Position numbers and translations under genes: made by a program
Shown here: positions 1 to 4,992 of the stretch, piece by piece
Layout of the letters: the number at the start of each line of letters is the position of its first letter
Position numbering within the stretch: position 1 is the stretch's first letter
Origin: HGM04593 sp045578665
Lineage (GTDB): Bacteria; Bacteroidota; Bacteroidia; Bacteroidales; Bacteroidaceae
Assembly: GCA_045578665.1 (NCBI GenBank)
Contig: JAZNKR010000067.1
Coordinates: 1 to 5,077, forward strand
Direction: 5' to 3'
Length of the DNA: 5,077 bases
The notes under the pieces: generated by a model
Database searches by the model: none
What the model was told of the DNA's origin: nothing
Seen by the model: only the letters and a program-made list of their open reading frames with translations

Positions 1-609
1 GGCAATGCCGCTCTTCTCGAGGCGGCCATCGACAAGCATGTCTGCTATATGTCGGCGTGCCGTGCTCAGGCTGCATCGGCACAGCATGGCATAGTTGCGC
101 ACGGTGATGTACTCGTGTTGGGCGAAGTAGCTGTCCAAAGCCGCGGTGAGCGCATCGTCAGCAAGCGGTTGCTTCACCGCGCCGTCCCACTCGAAGGCGA
201 GCCCCGCGATTTGCTGCGCCAACTTCTTCGATGGGCGGAAGGTGATGCCCTTGGCCACTATCTCCGTGTTGCGCAGCTCCTCGTCGGCAGCCTTGCGCGT
301 AGCCGTGCCCACCTCGAGCGACAGCGTGCCTAAGCCGCCTAACGACACGCGGCGTCCCTGCATGAGCGCATTCGTTATCTCGCCCTCCAATGCACGCCAC
401 GCCGCTATCACATCCGTGTCGGTGAGGCTCATGGCATCGTTGATGTTCTCAGCCATATCCTTCACCTCCACGCGCTGCGTGTTGGCCACCGTCACGCGTA
501 TGCCCCACAACTCGCCTGTCTCTGCACCGTTGCGTATGCAGCGGCGCGTGCCACGGCACTTGATTGTCCCGTGGCCTGTCTTCATCCTTGTGTTTCGTTT
601 CTTTGCCAT
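1..609 (-). CDS. HU-like DNA-binding protein with C-terminal winged-helix-like extension (3' end off the window)
   Basis: The frame is open from the ATG at 609-607 to the left edge: 203 codons with no stop, so the gene is partial. The N-terminus is basic (MAKKRNTRMK). Residues about 48-125 resemble the HU/IHF fold as modified in the Bacteroidetes HU-related family: an amphipathic helical part, then RRVSLGGLGTLSLEV (86-100), which matches the turn and first strand before the DNA-binding arm, and GITFRPSKKL (121-130), the usual closing strand. Residues about 150-203 (including YFAQHEYITVRNYAML and LSTARRHIADMLVDGRLEKS) look like a winged helix-turn-helix with a recognition helix near 181-191. 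The family is thought to bind DNA as nucleoid or accessory protein, and its target is unknown. In many Bacteroidales genomes relatives sit beside a small protein and an amidase and divergent from a VirE/primase-like gene; this is from memory and none of those is visible here. Base composition is much richer in G+C than the plus-strand genes. Confidence 0.85.
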   Translation of the reverse strand, partial: MAKKRNTRMKTGHGTIKCRGTRRCIRNGAETGELWGIRVTVANTQRVEVKDMAENINDAMSLTDTDVIAAWRALEGEITNALMQGRRVSLGGLGTLSLEVGTATRKAADEELRNTEIVAKGITFRPSKKLAQQIAGLAFEWDGAVKQPLADDALTAALDSYFAQHEYITVRNYAMLCRCSLSTARRHIADMLVDGRLEKSGIA

Positions 610-686
610 AAATTTCTGATGATAGGTTTCTTTTCTAAAAATCTTCGGTCTCTTTTCGTAAAACCAGCGGTTCCAAATCACTGTTT

Positions 687-774
687 CATCGCGATGACAC
701 CTACACGCCATCGCAATGACTCTATCACGTCACCGCGATGACTTACATGCACCATCGCGATAACACGGCCTATT
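687..774. repeat. Four tandem 22-bp iteron-like repeats with palindromic core
   Basis: Repeat starts at 687, 709, 731 and 753 are spaced by exactly 22 bases. The conserved first 13 bases read CATCGCGATGACA, CATCGCAATGACT, CACCGCGATGACT and CATCGCGATAACA. The remaining 9 bases are looser, with a weak TA-CACG pattern in units 1-2. The core CATCGCGATG is a perfect 10-bp palindrome in unit 1. No fifth unit is seen on either side. The period is close to two helical turns, so a protein bound at each core would lie on nearly the same DNA face. The array lies in the predicted 5' leader of the HU-like gene, 78 bases or more before its ATG. It could be an operator for autoregulation, an iteron array or a structured leader. 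The repeat is seen directly; the role is inference. Confidence 0.8.
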
Positions 775-786
775 GGCAATACACTG

Positions 787-817
787 TAAAGATAATAAAA
801 AGTTCCATTTTGCGCAA
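787..817 (-). promoter_or_regulatory. Predicted Bacteroidetes-type promoter for the HU-like gene
   Basis: On the minus strand TTG (817-815), 20 bases, then TATCTTTA (794-787) fit the Bacteroidetes -33/-7 pattern, with only the last base of TAnnTTTG off. The spacing equals that of the plus-strand promoters in this window. Transcription would start near 780, giving a leader of about 170 bases that contains the whole 22-bp repeat array. Function is inferred. Confidence 0.45.
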
Positions 818-854
818 TAGCACCGCCCATTTTTCTTCAAGGCCAAAGCACACA

Positions 855-1003
855 TTCTGCCACAATGCCACTTCTGCCACGTGTTTTCATAGAGTAAATG
901 TGCATATAAAAATAATTATTCAGGTGCGTGTAGGTAGATAATTATTTTTCATTTCCTATATAAGCTCGTACATTTACGTGGCAGTTGTGGCGTTGTGGCA
1001 GAA
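855..1003. repeat. Nested inverted-repeat module A (three TGCCAC per arm)
   Basis: Outer arms 855-882 and 976-1003 are inverted copies matching at 25 of 28 positions. The left arm holds TGCCAC three times (858, 866, 875), and the right arm holds GTGGCA, GTGGCG and GTGGCA (978, 987, 995), so the 8- and 9-base spacings mirror each other. Inside, AAATGT (896-901) pairs with ACATTT (970-975), and AAAAATAATTAT (908-919) pairs perfectly with 938-949, leaving an 18-base loop. The module lies in non-coding DNA and could be a protein-bound operator, an origin or recombination site, or a long hairpin if transcribed. Its relation to module B is described there. Confidence 0.8.
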
Positions 1004-1048
1004 AATTAGATCTTTTTGCAATCTCTCACTTTGCAATTCGTTCATTTT

Positions 1049-1195
1049 GGGTGACGGATGACACTTGTGACGCCTATAATACACGGGTAGTAAGAAAAAA
1101 AATAATTAATTAACATGCATGCAACACATACGAATTAATTATTTATTTGCATAATAATCTATGAAAACATCTGTCACAAGTGTCATCCGTCACCC
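1049..1195. repeat. Nested inverted-repeat module B (three TGAC motifs per arm), diverged relative of module A
   Basis: Outer arms 1049-1071 and 1173-1195 are a perfect 23-bp inverted repeat separated by 101 bases. Each arm contains three TGAC motifs (GTGAC at 1051, ATGAC at 1058, GTGAC at 1067, and their complements). An inner perfect stem, AAATAATTAATT (1100-1111) with 1133-1144, encloses a 21-base loop containing the palindrome CATGCATG (1114-1121). The right half is related to the left half of module A in inverted orientation: the complement of 1158-1184 matches 867-893 at 22 of 27 positions, including an exact TGTTTTCATAGA. The mismatches fall mainly in the hexamers, where GCCAC in A corresponds to GACA in B. 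Confidence 0.85.
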
Positions 1196-1408
1196 TTTCG
1201 CATTTTCAGTGGAGGCTCATGACACCATGATGTAGGCTTTACCCGATGAAGCGGAAGGAACCGATTGTGCGTATAGGAGCCAACAAGGGTGGACACAGGG
1301 AAGTGTTGTAGTGCAGAAAAGGACCACCCCATAAAAGGACTTAATTTGGCCCCTGCGGGCATCGGCTTTCGTTTTCAATTTTCAATTCATTCCGTGCACT
1401 ATTGGCCG
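1196..1408. other. Intergenic stretch without a recognisable gene
   Basis: Together with the repeat modules to its left, this belongs to the roughly 900-base gene-free region 610-1508. No convincing coding sequence, tRNA or strong rho-independent terminator is seen. A 21-codon frame from ATG 1246 to TAG 1311 has no supporting promoter or recognisable similarity. A short G+C-rich patch (GGCCCCTGCGGGC, about 1349-1361) could form only a 4-bp stem. TTTTCAA occurs twice in a row at about 1373-1386. Base composition falls from near half G+C at the left to A+T-rich at the right, which may mark the border of the restriction island. Confidence 0.5.
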
Positions 1409-1439
1409 TTGTATGATTTTCACATAATGGCGAACTTTG
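1409..1439 (+). promoter_or_regulatory. Predicted upstream tandem promoter (P1)
   Basis: TTG at 1409-1411, 20 bases, then GAACTTTG at 1432-1439 followed by C. This matches the -7 consensus TAnnTTTG except for the first base and has the same spacing as the next promoter 52 bases downstream. Transcripts would start near 1446 and cover the second promoter and the small gene at 1509. Confidence 0.4.
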
Positions 1440-1460
1440 CAAAAAGCCAACAATAGTATG

Positions 1461-1491
1461 TTGAACATCACAAGGAAATCATATACCTTTG
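1461..1491 (+). promoter_or_regulatory. Predicted main promoter (P2) of the 87-residue protein gene
   Basis: TTG at 1461-1463, 20 bases, and TACCTTTG at 1484-1491 followed by C form a full match to the Bacteroidetes -7 element. The start of transcription is expected near 1498, so the first usable start codon is ATG 1509 with a leader of about 10 bases. This position argues against longer versions of the gene starting at 1437 or 1458, which would overlap the promoter. Confidence 0.65.
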
Positions 1492-1508
1492 CAAAAAAAC
1501 AAGCAATC

Positions 1509-1772
1509 ATGGGAACACAAGCTTCGACAAACAAATACGGATATTGGGACACCGTTGCAGAATATTTACCCCACTATCACACTCGAAACGATGTATTGCT
1601 GAGCGATATATTAGTCCGATACATAGAAGACGAGGAGGTCTGCGAGAGTGACTTAAAGATGATAGAATCGGAATATGGCACCGATAAACAAGCGGTGAAG
1701 GAAGCATTGTTTAGATTGGATTCTCGGTTAATCATAGAAGCAATGAGGGTTATGTATGATGTGAAAGAATAA
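1509..1772 (+). CDS. Small acidic protein of unknown function (87 residues)
   Basis: I do not recognise this protein. It begins MGTQASTNKYGYWDTVAEYL and ends with IIEAMRVMYDVKE. It has no signal peptide or membrane segment. The middle (about residues 28-60) is rich in acidic residues, including RYIEDEEVCESD, and looks mostly helical. No clear helix-turn-helix is seen, so a restriction controller role cannot be claimed. The start at 1509 is chosen because a strong promoter element ends at 1491; the same frame continues upstream through the promoter to a TTG at 1437 and an ATG at 1458, which are unlikely starts. A 52-base gap with its own promoter separates it from the next gene, so it need not be cotranscribed. 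Its place at the head of a nuclease cluster makes an accessory, regulatory or immunity role possible, but nothing in the sequence shows it. Confidence 0.6.
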   Translation: MGTQASTNKYGYWDTVAEYLPHYHTRNDVLLSDILVRYIEDEEVCESDLKMIESEYGTDKQAVKEALFRLDSRLIIEAMRVMYDVKE

Positions 1773-1783
1773 GCAATATTTAC

Positions 1784-1814
1784 TTTATCTTTTAATATAG
1801 AATTATTATATTTG
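1784..1814 (+). promoter_or_regulatory. Predicted promoter of the nuclease operon
   Basis: TTTA (TTT at 1784-1786), 20 bases, then a perfect TATATTTG at 1807-1814 followed by C. Transcription would begin around 1820, at most a few bases before ATG 1825, so the first message may be almost leaderless. The closely packed genes after it suggest that it drives 1825-3576 and perhaps onward into the PIN and Vsr genes. Confidence 0.6.
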
Positions 1815-1824
1815 CATCTACAAT

Positions 1825-2067
1825 ATGACACACGCAGAAGAACAACTTAGTATACCTCTGAACTCGATACACAAAATCAAGTTCTGTGGCCCTCATGGCA
1901 GATATGAGGATGGCAGCGAGATGCCCTTTAGTGAGCAGATGGCCATCATCTCACACTATTTGCACAACATAGGTACGCCCTTTGCCGAGCCATACAAGAA
2001 GAAAGCATTAGAGCTGATGGAGGACATTCAGCAGGCTTTCAACACCAATAACAAAATAAGGATATGA
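1825..2067 (+). CDS. Small protein of unknown function (80 residues), translationally coupled to the HNH gene
   Basis: I do not recognise this protein. It starts MTHAEEQLSIPLNSIHKIKF, continues with a glycine/charged stretch (CGPHGRYEDGSEMPF, residues 21-35), and ends in two likely helices (EQMAIISHYLHNIGT and KKKALELMEDIQQAF). It has no signal peptide, membrane segment or obvious catalytic motif. Its stop overlaps the start of the HNH endonuclease gene by four bases (ATGA at 2064-2067), the classic sign of translational coupling, so the two products are probably made together and may act together. A strong promoter ends 10 bases before its start codon. It could be a partner subunit or a modulator of the nuclease; both are inferences from position only. 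Confidence 0.65.
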   Translation: MTHAEEQLSIPLNSIHKIKFCGPHGRYEDGSEMPFSEQMAIISHYLHNIGTPFAEPYKKKALELMEDIQQAFNTNNKIRI

Positions 2068-2825
2068 GAAACTGGAGCAGGGAAGAGACCATACTGGCAT
2101 TAGACGCATATTGTAAAGTACCCTTCAACAAAGCATCTAACAGCAATCCTATTATAGTAGAAGTTGCCACACTAATCGGTAGAACGCCAGCATCCGTAAA
2201 GATGAAAATAGGTAATTTTGGTAGTTTCGACCCCATTCTGAAAGCTAAAGGTATAGTAGGATTAGGCAATACAAGCAGACTGGACAAAGAGGTCTGGGAT
2301 GAGTACTGTGATGATTGGGGTAAACTTGCTTATGATAGCGCCCTTATCATTGCCCAACTAAGAAATACCACACTGGAAGAATTCACCCATACTCTTCCTA
2401 AACAGTTTCCCAAAGGAGAAGAACGTGAACGAATTATTCGACAAAGAATACATCAAACTTTTTTTAGAGATGCCGTATTATCCTCCTATAATTATAGATG
2501 CTGCATATCAGGGGTAGGCAGCATCGAATTATTAGAGGCTTGCCACATTGTAGACTGGTCGCTTGACGAAGTCAATAGGACTAATCCACGAAATGGGCTG
2601 TGTCTCAATCCTTTCTTTCACAAGGCATACGACAAACATCTACTATCAATTACACCTGATTACTCTATTGTCGTATCTGAGGAGTTATTTGAAAAGAGTT
2701 CGGAACTATCTTTTAAGGATTACTTGCACACCATTAATGGCAGGAGTATAACTTTGCCTGACAGATTTTTCCCACAAAGAGAGTTTCTGGAGATACATTA
2801 TGAAAGATTCAAAACCAGACAATAG
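2064..2825 (+). CDS. HNH endonuclease (HNH_2 type), probable restriction nuclease
   Basis: This 253-residue protein has two parts. Residues 1-60 (NWSREETILALDAYCKVPF, then LIGRTPASVKMKIGNFGSFDP) match the N-terminal domain commonly seen in standalone HNH restriction-like proteins and probably contact DNA. Residues about 124-205 form the HNH_2 nuclease: a helix leading to FFRDAVLSSYNYRCCISG (133-150), ELLEACHIVDW (155-165) with the likely general-base His161, NPRNGLCLNPFFHKAYDKHL (174-193) with Asn177, Asn182 and His186, then the usual closing strand SIVVSEELF. All expected metal- and phosphate-binding positions appear present, so it should be active. Family members cut double-stranded DNA and many are restriction enzymes, some for modified DNA; the target here is unknown. 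The C-terminal tail (LPDRFFPQREFLEIHYERF) is typical, so the gene is full length. Its start overlaps the preceding small gene and its end overlaps or abuts the HpaII-like gene. Confidence 0.88.
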   Translation: MRNWSREETILALDAYCKVPFNKASNSNPIIVEVATLIGRTPASVKMKIGNFGSFDPILKAKGIVGLGNTSRLDKEVWDEYCDDWGKLAYDSALIIAQLRNTTLEEFTHTLPKQFPKGEERERIIRQRIHQTFFRDAVLSSYNYRCCISGVGSIELLEACHIVDWSLDEVNRTNPRNGLCLNPFFHKAYDKHLLSITPDYSIVVSEELFEKSSELSFKDYLHTINGRSITLPDRFFPQREFLEIHYERFKTRQ

Positions 2826-3576
2826 AAGAATGACAAAGTCATCTAATTCCATAGAAAGTTCGCAGTTGTGCATAAATACCACCTTGCCTCTCTTCAATGC
2901 AGGTGCTGGTACCTATTTCATATACGAAATACGTTTCCCTGAAAATTCAGACATAGATGTTGATGCTTTCAATGCGGACACATATAAGCAAACGCCCCGA
3001 ATACCGTCACGACTAAAAAGCCTTATCAATGATTATAAGGCCGAGGTTGTATTTCAGAAAGTACAATCGCGTTGCCTTAGCCAGAACCTACGGACCATTG
3101 ATGGAGATCTTCCCTCGTTGATAGCACAGTTGCTACTGATACGCCATCTGGAGAATGAAACAACAATTGCCCGATGCACTGAGATTCTCACCCAGCAAAA
3201 CCCATTGGACTTTGACACTGAGAATCACGGAGCCGTCTATGAGTATAAGGTAAAACGATTCCTTCAAGACTGCGCCTTGGGTATGAAACCCGAGATACCT
3301 TGGCTTGGCATATATGACGCCACGGGAGGGCAAATTATTGTGAAAGAGGATGGACAGGTAGTATGTTACCATATATATGAGCAGAACAGATTCCTGAATT
3401 ATCTTTTCAACTCAACAAAGTTTGATACTCCATCAACAAGCGAAGATGAGAATAACCCTGGGCATCCACGCGAAAAGGTCGAAGGCAAGACGCTGAAACC
3501 TTATTTCTATGGTTGGCTATATGAGGAAGATGGGAAATACTACTTCAAGATAAACTTGCAGGTAAGATTTAAGTAA
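2800..3576 (+). CDS. HpaII-family restriction endonuclease homologue, N-terminally truncated
   Basis: The 258-residue product resembles the C-terminal two-thirds of R.HpaII-type enzymes, which cut CCGG: LFNAGAGTYFIYEI (31-44), LRTIDGDLPSLIAQLLLI (97-114), NPLDFDTENHGAVYEYKVKR (134-153), a YDATGG-IIVKEDG-CYHIY block (172-193), FDTPSTS (208-214) and INLQVRF (251-257). From memory the family is about 350 residues and has well over 100 residues before the segment matching residue 17 here, often with a GFSIKS motif thought to hold a catalytic lysine. Here that place reads NSIESSQL, with glutamate where lysine is expected. No lost N-terminus is hidden upstream: the frame has a stop at 2749-2751 and the HNH gene occupies that DNA. 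The start is ATG 2800 (26 bases inside the HNH gene) or ATG 2830 (just after its stop). It may be inactive, a subunit or a DNA-binding remnant. The family call is fairly secure, the activity is not. Confidence 0.75.
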   Translation: MKDSKPDNRRMTKSSNSIESSQLCINTTLPLFNAGAGTYFIYEIRFPENSDIDVDAFNADTYKQTPRIPSRLKSLINDYKAEVVFQKVQSRCLSQNLRTIDGDLPSLIAQLLLIRHLENETTIARCTEILTQQNPLDFDTENHGAVYEYKVKRFLQDCALGMKPEIPWLGIYDATGGQIIVKEDGQVVCYHIYEQNRFLNYLFNSTKFDTPSTSEDENNPGHPREKVEGKTLKPYFYGWLYEEDGKYYFKINLQVRFK

Positions 3577-3606
3577 AAATATCTATCCATAAGTAGTCCA
3601 ATTTTT

Positions 3607-4992
3607 ATGTTAAAGATATATTTAGATTGGAATATAATCACACATCTTAAAGAGGACAAATACTGCGACCTTCGTAATTTTATATTACAGAATAAGGAGT
3701 ACTTTATCTTTCCATATTCTGTAGCCCATTTGCAGGACCTGTTAGTTAGCAGGGGCCCCAATAATGTTTATTATGAGCAAGACCTAAATCTTTTAACTGA
3801 ACTATGTGAGCATCATTTGCTGGAACATGAACCTAATAGCAATAGCCCTTTTCCTTACAGATGTTACCCAAGAGAATATCTTGAAACAAAAGGTGTAGAT
3901 GTCGAATGGTTTAATTCGGGATTTACTAAGGAATCTTTTTTTAAGTGCATGAAGAGCAGAGGAATTGATCCTATCTCTTTTATGTCAGTGTTGGAGAAAG
4001 AGCATGTGACTTCCTTTGAAATACCTTTTATGAATAGAAGAGTTTGTAACCTAGCAGACATTTTTAATATCCTTTTTGATTATGGACACATTGTTTTTAA
4101 CAATATAAAACTTTCCAAACAAGTAAAGGATTACATTCAATCTACAACGGACAATTTTTTATACAAAAAGATTCAAGGAGCAAAATCACAGAATGTTTTT
4201 GACCTTCTAAATGAAGCGACGCTACCGCAAGTAAATAAAACCTTTACCGAAATAATTGAATCCTCCATTGCAAGCAGAAGCAAGTCCAACTTGGAACTGT
4301 TTTCCTCATTATATATAGCATTAAATTTTTCAGGGTTTTATTCTGACAAAAATCGTAATTTGCAAAATATATATACAGATTCCGAACATGCTTATTATGC
4401 TTCAAGTTGTGACGTTTTTGTAAGTAATGATTCGAGGTTGCGCGAAAAAGCATCTGCAATATACGGGACATACAACATCCCAACAAAGGTTGTGGATTTA
4501 GATGGACTTGTAGGCATTATGCAGGAAGAATTATCCTATTCTTATAATTTGGAATATATGTTTAATGATATATTGCCAAAATATGGAAAGCCTTGTCGGA
4601 TGGAAGGTGAAAACGAAGTGTATAAGCAACTCCCCTTTCATTTTTTAGGACTCTTTAATTTCTGTATAAAAGCAGATTATCCTAACACAAACTGTACTAC
4701 AGGAATATTTCGTATAGTTATTCCACAGCGAGGATATGTGTTTTATACAGAGCTGGAGAGATTCTTTAATTTGATTTTAAACATTTTACCAGATTCGAGC
4801 CAGAAACAGAACTTTCAAGAAGGATTCATCGATAAATTTCAGACAAGAAAGAAGGATGTTATAGAAAACGCATCCTTTAATTATATAGATTCATCTTGCC
4901 AACTTTCAATATTGGCGGATAAATTCTCTCTGATTCCATTACCAATTGTATATTTAACACTGAATTCAATCACTCCATGTCCGACAAACTGA
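3607..4992 (+). CDS. PIN-like nuclease domain protein of 461 residues
   Basis: The N-terminus MLKIYLDWNIITHL is a typical first strand of a PIN-like fold with the metal-binding Asp7. FIFPYSVAHLQDLL (33-46) follows as the second conserved block, with Asp44 nearby. The closing half of the fold appears after a long helical insertion, at residues 258-294: DSEHAYYASSCDVFVSNDSRLREKA, giving Asp258, Glu260, Asp269 and Asp275 as candidate acidic residues, then a strand IPTKVVDL. PIN domains are metal-dependent nucleases, mostly acting on RNA. The rest (about 305-461) is a C-terminal region I do not recognise. The gene starts 30 bases after the HpaII-like gene, without a clear promoter of its own, and its last 16 bases overlap the vsr start, so it is probably cotranscribed. 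It is strikingly A+T-rich (about 30% G+C in two sampled lines), unlike its right neighbour, which suggests separate acquisition. It could be an abortive-infection effector or an accessory nuclease. Confidence 0.75.
   Translation: MLKIYLDWNIITHLKEDKYCDLRNFILQNKEYFIFPYSVAHLQDLLVSRGPNNVYYEQDLNLLTELCEHHLLEHEPNSNSPFPYRCYPREYLETKGVDVEWFNSGFTKESFFKCMKSRGIDPISFMSVLEKEHVTSFEIPFMNRRVCNLADIFNILFDYGHIVFNNIKLSKQVKDYIQSTTDNFLYKKIQGAKSQNVFDLLNEATLPQVNKTFTEIIESSIASRSKSNLELFSSLYIALNFSGFYSDKNRNLQNIYTDSEHAYYASSCDVFVSNDSRLREKASAIYGTYNIPTKVVDLDGLVGIMQEELSYSYNLEYMFNDILPKYGKPCRMEGENEVYKQLPFHFLGLFNFCIKADYPNTNCTTGIFRIVIPQRGYVFYTELERFFNLILNILPDSSQKQNFQEGFIDKFQTRKKDVIENASFNYIDSSCQLSILADKFSLIPLPIVYLTLNSITPCPTN

Noticed and set aside
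49..619. Plus-strand frames opposite the HU-like gene
   Set aside because: They are antisense shadows of a G+C-rich gene; the minus-strand frame has recognisable HU-like sequence along its full length.
687..774. CRISPR array
   Set aside because: The conserved unit is 13 bases, the spacing between units is only 9 bases, and there are no cas genes; it is a tandem iteron-like array.
738..941. Plus-strand frame of 67 codons
   Set aside because: It runs through the 22-bp repeat array and the left arm of module A, and its product is low in recognisable features; the repeats explain the DNA better.
855..1195. Miniature transposable element (MITE) pair
   Set aside because: No target-site duplication is seen at the ends of either module and the arms carry internal hexamer triplets; cis-regulatory or origin-like use fits better, though a mobile origin is not excluded.
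1246..1311. 21-codon frame beginning MKRKEPIVRIG
   Set aside because: It is too short, with no promoter element, no recognised similarity and no coupling to a neighbour. It might be a gene remnant, but this cannot be supported.
1349..1361. G+C-rich GGCCCCTGCGGGC patch as a terminator hairpin
   Set aside because: The stem is only about four base pairs and no run of T follows directly.
1437..1508. N-terminal extension of the 87-residue protein
   Set aside because: The extension overlaps the strong promoter element at 1461-1491 and would need a TTG start, or an ATG inside the promoter.
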